Shown piece after piece: positions 15,620 to 23,638 of a stretch of DNA of 35,979 bases (position 1 is its first letter; each line of letters begins with the position of its first letter). This DNA is from JBBRVP01 sp038246785 (lineage in GTDB: Bacteria > Actinomycetota > Actinomycetes > Jiangellales > Jiangellaceae). The position numbers were made by a program, and so were the translations under genes. The notes beneath the pieces were generated by a model, which did not search any database, had not been told where the DNA came from, and worked only from the letters and a program-made list of their open reading frames with translations. The stretch lies in assembly GCA_038246785.1 (NCBI GenBank), contig JBBRVP010000035.1:1-35979 (forward strand). Direction: 5' to 3'.

Positions 15620-16219
15620 ATGACCAAGACCAACGCGGCGCCACGCGAGCTCACGATCCGACCGCTCACTCCCGAAACCTGGGACGCCTTCGCGGATCTC
15701 GCGAAGCGGCACAACGGGGTGTTCGGCGGCTGCTGGTGCACCTGGTTCCACACATTCGTCTCCGAGAAGACCCGCGACGCCGAAGACAATCGCGCCCTGA
15801 AGGAACGCCTCGTGCACGATGGACGCGCCCACGCCGCGCTGGTGATGGACGGCAAGGAGGCCGTCGCGTGGTGCGAGTACGGCACCCCTCAGGAACTGCC
15901 GAACATCAACCACCGAAAGCAGTACGAGGCCGAGCTCGACCAGCTCCCTGACTACCGGATCACCTGCCTGTTCGTGGACAAGCGCTACCGCCGCACAGGG
16001 ATGTCGGCCCTCGCTCTGCAAGGGGCCCTGCGCCTGATCGGCGAGGCCGGCGGCGGGATCGTCGAGGGGTATCCCCAGGACACAGCCGGCAAGAAGATCA
16101 CCGCCTCCTTCCTCTACAACGGCACCCGCAGCCTGTTCGAACAGGCCGGGTTCACCTACACGCGGCCCAAGGGCAAGAACCACTGCGTCATGAGGACGAC
16201 GGTCGCACCGGCTCGCTAG
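15620..16219 (+). CDS. GNAT-family acetyltransferase
   Basis: This is a 199-residue N-acetyltransferase. The N-terminal part (LTIRPLTPETWDAFADLAKRHNGVFGGCWCTWFH) is typical of a GNAT subgroup with a Cys/Trp-rich first sheet. The acetyl-CoA binding segment is LFVDKRYRRTGMSALALQGALRLI (residues about 115-138), and GTRSLFEQAGFTYTRPKGKNHCVMR is the conserved end. The substrate is unknown. The start at 15620 sits 6 bp after TACCTT (15608-15613), a fair -10 box, so the transcript may be leaderless. Its stop overlaps the end of the convergent SGNH-like remnant. Confidence 0.85.
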   Translation: MTKTNAAPRELTIRPLTPETWDAFADLAKRHNGVFGGCWCTWFHTFVSEKTRDAEDNRALKERLVHDGRAHAALVMDGKEAVAWCEYGTPQELPNINHRKQYEAELDQLPDYRITCLFVDKRYRRTGMSALALQGALRLIGEAGGGIVEGYPQDTAGKKITASFLYNGTRSLFEQAGFTYTRPKGKNHCVMRTTVAPAR

Positions 16220-16600
16220 CGGTCGCCTGTCGCCGCGCCGCTCCTGACCCGAGCGGCTGCATTGATCAATCGGACCTCATCCTCGCGGCCCGACACCTGC
16301 GGGAAGCCACGGAGGACGACCGACCCCTTCGGTGCCACCCGCGCCAAGGCGTCGCACAGGGCCACGACCCCAGCATGGATTCGGCTCTCGTCATGGCCTG
16401 CAAGCAGGTCGGCAGTTCCGGGACAGACCGCGACCCCGGCAACGGCGTGGCCGGCGAGGCGCGGCACCTGTCGGGCCGCGATCTCCCCCAGCGATGCGCC
16501 CGGCTCAGCGAGCAGGACACCACCGGACAGCAGGTCCGCCTCGACCGCGCCAAGGTAAGGTCACCCAGAACGATGATCAGCGGACCAGAGCGCCACTCGC
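16216..16600 (-). pseudogene. SGNH/GDSL-hydrolase-like remnant with frameshift
   Basis: One frame gives LIIVLGDLTL (16590-16550), resembling the GDSL block of SGNH hydrolases with a residue missing. A second frame continues with GAVEADLLSGGVLLAEPGASLGEIAARQVPR, then VAVCPGTADLL, where a GxND block is expected but Asn is Ala. It ends with RGFPQVSGREDEVRLINAAARV and TAG. One frameshift near 16550, loss of a block residue and a length of about 125 residues argue for a pseudogene. Family assignment is by motif order only. Confidence 0.45.
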
Positions 16601-16879
16601 GAGTCGCGCCCTGACCTCCAAAGTCTCCAGGTGACGATCCCGTGCGAGATACCGTCCATCCGTGGCAATCTTCTGACCAACGCTTGGCACAACTCCAGCA
16701 CCCCGGTAGGCGATTCGGCGCTACGGGGAAGCGTGCTCTTGGGCGTGTGTTGCGTGGGGAAGTCGCCGGACCGTTGAGCGCCGTGTCTCCGGACCCGCCC
16801 ACGGTCTGCAGTAGCCGGAGCGGGCGGGACGGGGGCCACTTCCCCCGAGGCCCGGCTCCACATGTGCGATCCTGCAGGA

Positions 16880-17623
16880 ATGCAACTGGTGAGCAAGGTC
16901 GCGATCGTCACCGGCGGCGCGTCCGGCATCGGCGCCGCGATCACGCGGGTGCTAGTCCATCGCGGTGCACGGGTGGTCGCGGTGGACCTCCAGGAGGACG
17001 CCGGTGCGGAGCTTGGCCAGACCCTGGGTGACGATGTCGCGTTTATCGTCGGCGATGTGCGCCAACGCAGCGTCGCGGACAAAGCCGTGGCCACCGCGGT
17101 CGACCGGTTCGGGCAGCTCGACGCGCTGGTGAACAACGCACACGCCTCTCGTCAGGCGCCGTTCCTCGAACTGACCGACGAGAACTGGGCGCTGTCGTTC
17201 GACACCGGCCTTCTCGCGACCCGCCACTTCATGCTGGCGGCGTACCCGCACCTGAAGACGCGAGGCGGCTCCGTGGTCAACTTCGCCTCCGGCGCGGGCA
17301 TCGAGGGTCACGAGACCCAGGCTGCCTACGGGTCCGCGAAGGAGGCGATCCGCGGCCTCAGTCGCGTCGTGGCCAACGAGTGGGCCGAAGCCGGGATCCG
17401 CGTCAACGTGGTCTCGCCCATCGCCCTGACCGGCGGTGTCGAGACGTGGCGGGAGGCGTTCCCGGACAGCTATGCGGAAACCCTCGCCAGGATCCCCCTA
17501 GGGCGCTTCGGCGACCCCGAGGAGGACGTGGCGCCGGTCGTCGCTTTCCTCGTCAGCGACGACTCCCGCTACATGACCGGACAGACGCTCATGGCCGACG
17601 GCGGCTCGACCAAGGTCCGCTGA
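16880..17623 (+). CDS. short-chain dehydrogenase/reductase (SDR)
   Basis: This classical SDR has about 247 residues. The cofactor motif is VTGGASGIGAAI near the start; VDL after the second strand suggests NAD(H) preference. The structural NNA motif is present (ALVNNAHAS). The catalytic set is FASGAGIEG (Ser), then AAYGSAKEAI (Tyr-x3-Lys). The C-terminal MTGQTLMADGGS is the standard family end. Substrate is not predictable. The start is uncertain: ATG at 16862 or 16880, or GTG at 16889; 16880 gives the usual distance to the glycine motif. It stands alone between remnants of a hydrolase and insertion sequences. Confidence 0.88.
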   Translation: MQLVSKVAIVTGGASGIGAAITRVLVHRGARVVAVDLQEDAGAELGQTLGDDVAFIVGDVRQRSVADKAVATAVDRFGQLDALVNNAHASRQAPFLELTDENWALSFDTGLLATRHFMLAAYPHLKTRGGSVVNFASGAGIEGHETQAAYGSAKEAIRGLSRVVANEWAEAGIRVNVVSPIALTGGVETWREAFPDSYAETLARIPLGRFGDPEEDVAPVVAFLVSDDSRYMTGQTLMADGGSTKVR

Positions 17624-17654
17624 CGCTTCCGCGGGCGGCTGGGTGACCCGGGGG

Positions 17655-17890
17655 CGAAGGGTGCGCCTGCTGCGCCGGGAGGGTCTGTACTCCTCGCATT
17701 TGGTGGAGTGGCGTCGGGCCCGCGACACCGGCCCTGGAGGGCCTGGCCGGCAAACCCCGCCCGGCGCGGCGAAGCGCGGAGCAGGCCGAGCTCGATCGGC
17801 TGCGTCGGCGCAACCAGCGCCTGGAGTCCGAGCTGGCCAAGCACAGGCTGGCGTTGGAGATCCAGGAAAAACGGCTCTACGCCACCAAGC
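17655..17890 (+). pseudogene. IS3-type OrfA fragment with frameshift
   Basis: The first frame reads LRREGLYSSHLVEWRRARD, the end of the helix-turn-helix part of an IS3/transposase-8 protein. After a shift, the next frame reads ALEGLAGKPRPARRSAEQ, then a leucine-heptad stretch AELDRLRRRNQRLESELAKH and LALEIQEK, the coiled coil of OrfA. The helix-turn-helix N-terminus and OrfB are absent. It is a dead fragment. Confidence 0.6.
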
Positions 17891-17982
17891 GTGGACGGCG
17901 GCTGCGGATCGGTGGCGTGGCGGGAGTCTGCCAGGCCAGGAGTCCGCAGGCGTAGCCGGTAGTAGTCGAAGTTGCGCAATTC
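17877..17982 (-). pseudogene. ISL3-type transposase tail, minus strand
   Basis: RNFDYYRLRLR in one frame and CGLLAWQTPATPPIRSRRPRLVA-stop in another join into the C-terminal end of ISL3-family transposases (NFDNYRLR, short linker, TPxIRxRxPR). A frameshift separates them. It overlaps the end of the IS3 fragment on the other strand. Confidence 0.45.
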
Positions 17983-17983
17983 G

Positions 17984-18058
17984 GGCTGCGGCTACCGCAA
18001 CCAGGACAACTACCAGCGCCGTATCGTCCTGCACGTCGGCGCCCGGAGCGCGGCGTGA
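17984..18058 (+). pseudogene. ISL3-type transposase tail, plus strand
   Basis: A 24-residue frame, GCGYRNQDNYQRRIVLHVGA plus four residues and TGA at 18056-18058, matches the typical end of another ISL3-type transposase (FRNFDNYRRRILLHVG). It runs opposite to the adjacent minus-strand tail, so at least two different insertion events left debris here. Confidence 0.45.
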
Positions 18059-18278
18059 CCAGGTCAAGATCAGCACAGGAAGTCCCACTCTCCACCGCGA
18101 AGAGCCGACAAAGGCGTGCACCGGCACGACCCGGCCCACACTCGCGGACCTTCAAGACAAGCGCGTCGGCTGCCACGAACGGGTCTGGCCCGGCGGCCGG
18201 CATGCGGGTGCGGGACGACCCGACGTGCTCGTGGGCCGTCCGGGGACTCATCTCGGCGATGGCCTACGGGCGACGCGC

Positions 18279-19712
18279 CTAGCGTCGGACAAACCGGACG
18301 ACGGAGTCGGCGAAGCGCGCGGGATCGTCGAGCCAAGGGTAGTGCCCAGCGCACGATTGCACGACGAGTTCAGCGTTCGGGAAGAGGCTCGCGTACTGCA
18401 CCGCGCACGTCGGGGGCAACGCAACGTCGTACTCACCCGCGAGAAGTAGGACGGGCCCCTTGACTCGTCTCAGGCCGGATCGAACGGCGACCGCGTCGAT
18501 TGTGCCCGCGGCGTAGTAATGGCTGGCCGCTTCGGCGTTCTGTTGTGTTGCCTGACCAGCGTGATGGGTTTGTGCAGGCGCATCCCAACGGCCGTAGCTG
18601 AACGGCGTGATGGCTTCCCAGTCGGCCTCGGTCTCGTCAGCTGCCCAGATGCGCTCGAACGCTGCATATGCGCCGGCAAACCACGACTCGCCGCGACGCA
18701 GGTTGGCGACCTGGCGACGATCGGCATCCGCGACATCGACGCCCACGGGGCGGGGGCTCGGGGTGATCAACACAAGTCGGCTGACCCGCTCGGGGTATCG
18801 CACGGCATAGAGGATTGCGACGGCTGCACCGGCCGAATGGCCAGCCAGGTCGACCCGGTTCAGCCGCAGGTGCCGCCGCAGCGACTCTAGATCCCGCACC
18901 TGCTGGTCACAGCGGTAACTCGTCGGGTCCGCCGGGACCGCGGAGTCCCCAGTGCCGCGCAGATCGAGCAGAACTGTCGGATGGCGCGCGACCAGCCCAC
19001 CCAGATCACCGAGATAGGTCGATGCCGCCATCGGGCCTCCGGGTACGCAGATCAGCGGGCTCGCGTCGCCGCTGCGCCGGTAGGCCAGTCGAGTGCCGTC
19101 TGTGCTCTGGAACGTCGTCTTGGAGGCGGTCACCGACCGAGCCGACTCGACGGGTCGGCCGAGGAAGGCGACCAGCTGCTCTATGGCAGAAGCATCGTCG
19201 GAAACGATCTGGGCCGGCCCGAAGCGGCCTGGCCGGGCTTGGTCACTCAGTTGGCCGCGGGCAAAGGCCAGGGACTGCTCGGCGAGGTCCTCGGGCAGCC
19301 GCGCGGGTTGCCCTGTGGCACGCGCGATGTCCCAGCCATGGGCGAGCAGATCGTAGAGACGAATCTGGAGCCGCTCAGTGCCGGTCGCCGTGCCGAGCGG
19401 GCCGTGATAGCTGCGGTCGAGGACCCCGGGCTGACTGAACGCGCCCAGCAGCGTCGCAGCCGATTCTCGGTACGCCCGCCGGAGTTCGTCCTCCGACATG
19501 TCATCGACACGGCCGGGCGGCGGCTCGTCGGCGAGCAATGCAGCAAAGGCGCGGTTCATCCCGACCACGTGGCTGACGACTTGGCGGACGGTCCAGTCAG
19601 TGCACGTGGTCGAGGCGGACCACTGCTCCGGACGGATGTTGCTGATCAACTCGCCCACTGCGGCGAACGATCGGGAAAGCTGGTCAAGTGGGCTTGCGAA
19701 ACCTACGGCCAC
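18279..19712 (-). CDS. DinB-like metal-binding domain fused to alpha/beta hydrolase
   Basis: This 477-residue fusion begins with residues 5-190 like a TIGR03086/maleylpyruvate-isomerase-N (DinB-like) helical bundle: CTDWTVRQVVSHVVGMN with His48, and RLYDLLAHGWDIARATG with His125 as likely metal ligands. Residues 195-477 are an alpha/beta hydrolase of the proline-iminopeptidase-like type, with nucleophile Ser293 in GHSAG, Asp429 in AGEYD and His457 in CAGHYPW. DinB-like domains can act in thiol (mycothiol)-dependent reactions, so linked thiol chemistry and hydrolysis is conceivable but unproven. GTG at 19712 is chosen for AGAGGTGG upstream. It is probably a single-gene unit. Confidence 0.82.
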   Translation of the reverse strand: MAVGFASPLDQLSRSFAAVGELISNIRPEQWSASTTCTDWTVRQVVSHVVGMNRAFAALLADEPPPGRVDDMSEDELRRAYRESAATLLGAFSQPGVLDRSYHGPLGTATGTERLQIRLYDLLAHGWDIARATGQPARLPEDLAEQSLAFARGQLSDQARPGRFGPAQIVSDDASAIEQLVAFLGRPVESARSVTASKTTFQSTDGTRLAYRRSGDASPLICVPGGPMAASTYLGDLGGLVARHPTVLLDLRGTGDSAVPADPTSYRCDQQVRDLESLRRHLRLNRVDLAGHSAGAAVAILYAVRYPERVSRLVLITPSPRPVGVDVADADRRQVANLRRGESWFAGAYAAFERIWAADETEADWEAITPFSYGRWDAPAQTHHAGQATQQNAEAASHYYAAGTIDAVAVRSGLRRVKGPVLLLAGEYDVALPPTCAVQYASLFPNAELVVQSCAGHYPWLDDPARFADSVVRFVRR

Positions 19713-20027
19713 GGAGCCACCTCTCACGGTGACGCCACCCTCGGCTGTCCCTCGTTCAGTCAGCACCAGGAGGCGCGGAAACGGTCGTCGACACGGACGT
19801 CGCACCTCCTCTCACTCGACTGGGCAGCCGCAGCCTGCCACACCAGCGACTCCGATGTCATCGCTAGGCCGCTGTCCAGGGCGACACGACTGGTTCGGTC
19901 GACAGAGCGGGGACCACTCGAGGCTGCCGAACGCCTGGACCTGCGACACCGGCGGATCCAGCACGGCGCGCACCAGAATCGGCGGCCGGCCCGCTGTGCC
20001 CCGTGTGTCGACACGTCACCGGTGCGA
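19713..20027. other. intergenic stretch without supported gene
   Basis: It carries the upstream region of the hydrolase fusion and the downstream region of the VOC gene. A minus-strand frame of 33 residues (MTSESLVWQAAAAQSSERRC onward, near 19860) is too short and unrecognised to call. No clear terminator or promoter is seen. Confidence 0.4.
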
Positions 20028-20405
20028 CTACGCGGTTTCGGTGATGGAGAAGGCGTTGCCGTCGGGGTCGCGGAAGGCGAACATGGCGGGCACACCGGAC
20101 CAGCGGAGGATGTCGTCGGTGTCGACTCCGGCGGCAACCAGCGCCGCGTGGGCGGCTCGGCGTCGTCGGTGGTGAATCGGATGCCGATGGCGCCGGGCGT
20201 GACCTCCGGCGCCGCGGCTTCGAGAGTGAGGAGGGTTGTTGCCGCCGGGCGCGAGTTCGATCCACCGGCCGCCGTTGGGGGTCGGGCTGTCGCGCAGCAC
20301 GGTGAATCCGAGGGTGCGGCTGTAGAAGCGCAGGGCGGCGTCTTGGTCATTGACCGGGATGCTGACCGCGCGGATGCCGGTGATGTGGGTTGTGGTGGCG
20401 GTCAT
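20028..20405 (-). pseudogene. VOC-family protein with two compensating frameshifts
   Basis: The first 55 residues (ITGIRAVSIPVNDQDAALRF, YSRTLGFTVLRDSPTPNGGR, WIELAPGG) and the end (AHAALVAAGVDTDDILRWSG, AMFAFRDPDGNAFSITET) are in one frame. The middle, TTLLTLEAAAPEVTPGAIGI and RFTTDDAE, is in another, between about 20240 and 20150. An extra base at the first point and a missing base at the second would restore a normal VOC protein of about 125 residues with a metal-site Glu near the end. It could be a real mutation pair or sequence errors. It is the last gene of the ArsR operon; its ATG overlaps the DUF1905 stop (ATGA). Confidence 0.75.
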
Positions 20406-20701
20406 CGGGTGCTCCTTCGCGGGGTGGGTGGGAGCCGTTCGTCGAGGTGAATGGTCACGGTGTCGCCTGCCTGTTTGCCGATCTGTGCGCGGACAGCTGC
20501 CGGGACGGCGAGCTTGTGGGTGCCGTCGCCGAGGGCCATGAACGAGCCGCGGAACGGCAGCCCGTCGACGTGGCCTTGTATGCGGACCAGTCCGCGGGTG
20601 CCGAAGTACGCGGCGGAATCCGGCATCACGACGTAGGTCCAGCCGCCCTTGTCGGGGCTCTTGCACAGGGTGGCAGTGAAGGTGCGGTCGAGGGTTGTCA
20701 T
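20402..20701 (-). CDS. DUF1905 domain protein
   Basis: This 99-residue protein shows the DUF1905 pattern. TLDRTFTATLCKSPDKGGWT at the start leads to YVVMPDSAAYFGTRGLVRIQ, GHVDGLPFRGSFMALGDGTH, and finally the GKQAGDTVTIHLDERL segment that is almost invariant in the family. The fold is a small beta barrel; role unknown, often next to VOC or SRPBCC genes. The ATG at 20701 overlaps the stop of the ArsR-SRPBCC gene (ATGA), and its own stop overlaps the VOC ATG in the same way, so all three are one coupled operon controlled by the upstream operator. Confidence 0.88.
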   Translation of the reverse strand: MTTLDRTFTATLCKSPDKGGWTYVVMPDSAAYFGTRGLVRIQGHVDGLPFRGSFMALGDGTHKLAVPAAVRAQIGKQAGDTVTIHLDERLPPTPRRSTR

Positions 20702-21459
20702 GTCGTGCCTCCGTAGATCAGGGAGCCGGGAGTGGTGAGTTGTTGACCCGTCTCGAGCCAGGTCTTCAAGCCGGAAAGGATCATCGGCCAGCCGCCGTAC
20801 AGGTGCGGGTCGGCGTCCTCGCGCAGCCGGTCGTGGGTGACGGTGAGCCGGCAGGAGTCCCCGACGGGCTCGATCTCCCAGGTCACTCGGCTGGTTCCCT
20901 CGGCGGCGATGTCGTCGTCCCACACCGCGCGGTAGGACTGCACCAACCGGTGTGGCGGGTCGACCTCGAGGTTGTCGCCCTCGATGAGGGATCGGGACGC
21001 CTGCGGGTGCACCACCTGGTAGCTGGACCCGGCCGTCCACGTCGATTCGACGCGCGCGCCGAACTGGTAGTGCGACCGGACCTCCGGATCGACGATCGCC
21101 TGCCAGAGGCGTTCCGGCGTGGTGCGGATGTAGATCTCGAATACCTTCTCCACGGTTGCCTCCAGGTCGCGTTTGAGGTCGGCGAGGCCGGCGGCCCACG
21201 CCTCGGTGTACTTGCTGACCCACCGGTCGTGGACCAGCCGGATCGGCACCGGGTTGAGGTAGTGCAGCTTCTCCCGGCCTCGACGGCGGGTGGCGACCAG
21301 GCCGGCCTCCTCCAGCAGGCGCAGATGCTTGGCCACCCCCACCCGGGTCATGTCGAACCGGCTCGCCAGCGCATGCAGTGTCTGGCCGTCGCGTCGAAAC
21401 AGCTCATCGAGCAACTCGCGTCGCGTCTGGTCGGCCAGCGCCTTGAAGACGAGTTCCAC
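20698..21459 (-). CDS. ArsR-type HTH fused to SRPBCC (AHSA1-like) domain
   Basis: This 253-residue protein has two domains. Residues 1-95 are an ArsR-type winged helix (VFKALADQTRRELLDELFRR, FDMTRVGVAKHLRLLEEAGL, VATRRRGREKLHYLNPVPIR). Residues about 105-250 are an SRPBCC/AHSA1-type ligand-binding domain (TTPERLWQAIVDPEVRSHYQ, TWEIEPVGDSCRLTVTHDRL). No Cys metal site is present, so the effector is more likely a small hydrophobic molecule bound by the SRPBCC part. GTG at 21459 is chosen because it starts the family alignment and leaves the palindromic operator upstream; a longer TTG-started frame would run through that operator. It heads a three-gene operon and probably represses it. Confidence 0.88.
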   Translation of the reverse strand: MELVFKALADQTRRELLDELFRRDGQTLHALASRFDMTRVGVAKHLRLLEEAGLVATRRRGREKLHYLNPVPIRLVHDRWVSKYTEAWAAGLADLKRDLEATVEKVFEIYIRTTPERLWQAIVDPEVRSHYQFGARVESTWTAGSSYQVVHPQASRSLIEGDNLEVDPPHRLVQSYRAVWDDDIAAEGTSRVTWEIEPVGDSCRLTVTHDRLREDADPHLYGGWPMILSGLKTWLETGQQLTTPGSLIYGGTT

Positions 21460-21470
21460 GACCTCACAAT

Positions 21471-21490
21471 AGGAAACCGTTCGGTTTCCT
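21471..21490. promoter_or_regulatory. palindromic operator of the ArsR-SRPBCC operon
   Basis: AGGAAACCGTTCGGTTTCCT, nine-base perfect arms around TT, lies 11 bp upstream of the ArsR-SRPBCC GTG and is the only strongly AT-richer palindrome in the area. Position and symmetry fit a site bound by the dimeric regulator to repress its own operon. Confidence 0.7.
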
Positions 21491-21699
21491 GTCAAGTCCG
21501 CTGGCGGCCGGGTCCAGCCGTCCCGTGGGCCAAGCGGCTATCGGGACACCCTGTGGTCCCCGGAGTCGCCTGGTCGACCGCCAGGAGATGCCGCCCGGAC
21601 AGGCGAACGGTCTGTGCGAGCACCTTGCCGGTGACCGGTCCGCCGCTCCGACTGCGTCCAGCCCGAGCCGGACGCTCACCAGCGAGCCGAAGATCGCCG

Positions 21700-22644
21700 C
21701 TATCCAGCCTGTCGGGAGTCCCACCAGCGCAGCACTCGCAAGGCGCGCAGGGTGTTCCAGCGGCTAGGGAACCCGTCGGGTCCCTCCATCTCCAAGTGGG
21801 TCGGTCCTTGGTGGGTGTTCTCCACCGGCCAGGTGCCGTCGTCCGCGCGCTTCGCACGCACCAACTCGACTGCCTCCGTACAACGCGGGTCCGGACCGTC
21901 TCCGGCGCGGAAGTGGTCGAGCGCCCGTAGCACGTCGTAGTACCAGCGGGTCGGGTAGGAGAACAGGGTGAACCGGGGGTCCACCACCCTCCCGTCCGAG
22001 CGGCGGCGGAGCAGCCCTCGCTGGAGCAGGTACTCCTCACCGCGACGTCGGGCCGCGCCGACCTCTGCTGAGGAGCCGCCGGCCTGCTGCCAGGCGAGCA
22101 GACCCTCGAGGACGGTGAGCGTGGAGTGGAACGACGAGACCACCGCGCCGTACGCCGACCAGCAGTTCCAGCCGCCGTCGGCGAGCTGGTCGCCGAGCAG
22201 GCGCCGGACGATGCCGTCCACGTCCTGGCCGAAATAGGCCCCGATCGCCAGGGCCATCCCGTTGATGCACGGCTCGGTCTCGCCGGTGAAGAAGACGGTG
22301 TCGGTGGCCTCCCAGCGGCTGTTGTCCCGCACCAGGCCGACCGCGTGCCGGGCCTGTGGGCTGTCCGGTTCGAGACCCAGGTTCCGCAGATCGAGCAACG
22401 CATAGGTGGTCGCCGTCCACGCGTCGAAGAAGGGCTTGGACCCGTCTACCCAGCCGGGACGGTAGGTGCCGGCATCCCACTGCCCGTCCGGCCCCTGGAA
22501 CGCCAGCAGCTGCGCGCCCCACCCCTCGGTGGCAACCCTCGCCCGCTCGGTCGCCACCTCGAATGCGGAGGTGTCCGTCAGGTCTCGAAGCACCTGCCAG
22601 CGCAGCGCCGGGTCGGAATCGAGCAGCCAGCCGAGTACCTCCAT
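21700..22644 (-). CDS. squalene-cyclase/prenyltransferase-like alpha-toroid protein
   Basis: The protein has 314 residues built from repeats like those of squalene cyclases and prenyltransferase beta subunits: LLAFQGPDGQWDAGTYRPGW, RLLGDQLADGGWNCWSAYGA and KRADDGTWPVENTHQGPTHL. Each carries the QxxDG-W-type motif of (alpha/alpha) barrel turns. No DXDD cyclase acid motif is visible and the length is half that of a true triterpene cyclase, so catalysis on squalene is unlikely. The ATG at 22644 gives the usual start (MEVLGWLLDSDPALRWQVLRDL is partly conserved). It is transcribed alone. Many actinobacteria carry this family; function unknown. Confidence 0.8.
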   Translation of the reverse strand: MEVLGWLLDSDPALRWQVLRDLTDTSAFEVATERARVATEGWGAQLLAFQGPDGQWDAGTYRPGWVDGSKPFFDAWTATTYALLDLRNLGLEPDSPQARHAVGLVRDNSRWEATDTVFFTGETEPCINGMALAIGAYFGQDVDGIVRRLLGDQLADGGWNCWSAYGAVVSSFHSTLTVLEGLLAWQQAGGSSAEVGAARRRGEEYLLQRGLLRRRSDGRVVDPRFTLFSYPTRWYYDVLRALDHFRAGDGPDPRCTEAVELVRAKRADDGTWPVENTHQGPTHLEMEGPDGFPSRWNTLRALRVLRWWDSRQAG

Positions 22645-22848
22645 CCCACGCAGACTAGGCACCACGGGACGCGGGAAGTTGATCGGGGACCCCGCACAGC
22701 ACCACCCACCCGGAGCCCGAGGACGGCAGCCCACGGGCGTCGATGCGCGCCGCGCCGGCCCTGCCTGGGCGACTGCGGGCCCCGGCAACCGGCTATCAGT
22801 GATCGGCAACGAAGGGTCCTCGATCCGTAGCCGCCGGACCCGCAGCGG

Positions 22849-23262
22849 TCAGGCCCACGGGTCCGCGACCTCGATCCCCGTCCCCTGGAAGTCATGGACA
22901 TTGCGCGTGGCGAGGACTGCGCGGTGGGTGCGGCAGATCGCTGCGATCTGCGCGTCGAAGCCATCGATCGGCCGGCCGGCGCGATCGCGACCGCTGACGA
23001 TCTGGGAGTAGTGCACGGCGGCTGCGCGGTCGAAGGACAGCACGTGCTCGTCGAAGGCGGCGAAAGCGTCGTGCGCTGCGGTCCGGAACGACGCCTTACG
23101 CCGACCGAGAGGCAGCCGCTCGATCCCATAGAGAACCTCGGCCACAGTGATCGAGGTCGTGTACAGCTCTCGGGTGCTGCGATCTCGAAGCCAGTCGATC
23201 ACCGTCGACGACGGCGACGGGCGCATGAGCTCCGAGATCACGTTGGTGTCGACGACGATCAC
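22849..23262 (-). CDS. PIN-domain toxin, FitB/VapC type
   Basis: This 137-residue PIN-domain ribonuclease starts with MIVVDTNVISELMRP (Asp5, first acid), then VAEVLYGIERLPLGRR (Glu), then DGFDAQIAAICRTH (Asp) and ATRNVHDFQGTGIEVADPW, the FitB-like end. These acids bind Mg2+ for RNA cleavage. Its ATG overlaps the antitoxin stop by four bases (ATGA), the classic layout of a toxin-antitoxin pair. The antitoxin would both block the active site and, with the toxin, repress the promoter. All catalytic acids seem present, so the toxin is probably active. Confidence 0.92.
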   Translation of the reverse strand: MIVVDTNVISELMRPSPSSTVIDWLRDRSTRELYTTSITVAEVLYGIERLPLGRRKASFRTAAHDAFAAFDEHVLSFDRAAAVHYSQIVSGRDRAGRPIDGFDAQIAAICRTHRAVLATRNVHDFQGTGIEVADPWA

Positions 23263-23501
23263 GACGCGAGATCGGGCGCACGCGCGGCCGTCGAGCGCCG
23301 CGGCAGGTCGAGCTCCACTCCTCCCAGTGCACTGAAGCGCTCGATGATCGTCGAGAACAGCCCCCCGGACGGTTGCTCTCGCACGGCGTCGACGAGGATG
23401 GCCCGGATCTCGGACTCCATCGACCGACCGTTGTGGGCCGCTCGAATCCGCAGTCGCTCCTTGACCTTGTCATCGAGGTTGCGCACGCTGACCGCCGCCA
23501 C
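23259..23501 (-). CDS. FitA/VapB-type ribbon-helix-helix antitoxin
   Basis: The antitoxin has 80 residues. AAVSVRNLDDKVKERLRIRA and NGRSMESEIRAILVDAV form the ribbon-helix-helix DNA-binding domain of FitA-like antitoxins; the C-terminal part (FSTIIERFSALGGVELDL) should bind the toxin. GTG at 23501 is preferred over the GTG at 23510, since GGAGGTGATC lies eight bases before it. It overlaps the toxin start and is followed by no other gene of the operon. The promoter and a likely operator lie just upstream. Confidence 0.88.
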   Translation of the reverse strand: MAAVSVRNLDDKVKERLRIRAAHNGRSMESEIRAILVDAVREQPSGGLFSTIIERFSALGGVELDLPRRSTAARAPDLAS

Positions 23502-23516
23502 GGTGATCACCTCCCA

Positions 23517-23535
23517 GTGCCATCAATGCTAGCAC
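23517..23535. promoter_or_regulatory. imperfect palindrome upstream of FitAB pair
   Basis: GTGCCATCAATGCTAGCAC matches its own reverse complement at 14 of 19 positions and overlaps the likely -10 region of the antitoxin gene. It is a candidate autoregulatory operator. Confidence 0.4.
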
Positions 23536-23638
23536 CGCGTCTCGCGATCGCCGACGATCCGTCAGCGGCCAGCGGCCTGGAACACACTCCTGGACTCCAT
23601 GCTCACGGACACCTCAGCCGCGAGTAATCGGCGGTTCC

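Noticed and set aside
18981..20450. 489-residue plus-strand frame
   Set aside because: Runs antisense to the hydrolase fusion and the VOC gene; composition is that of a shadow.
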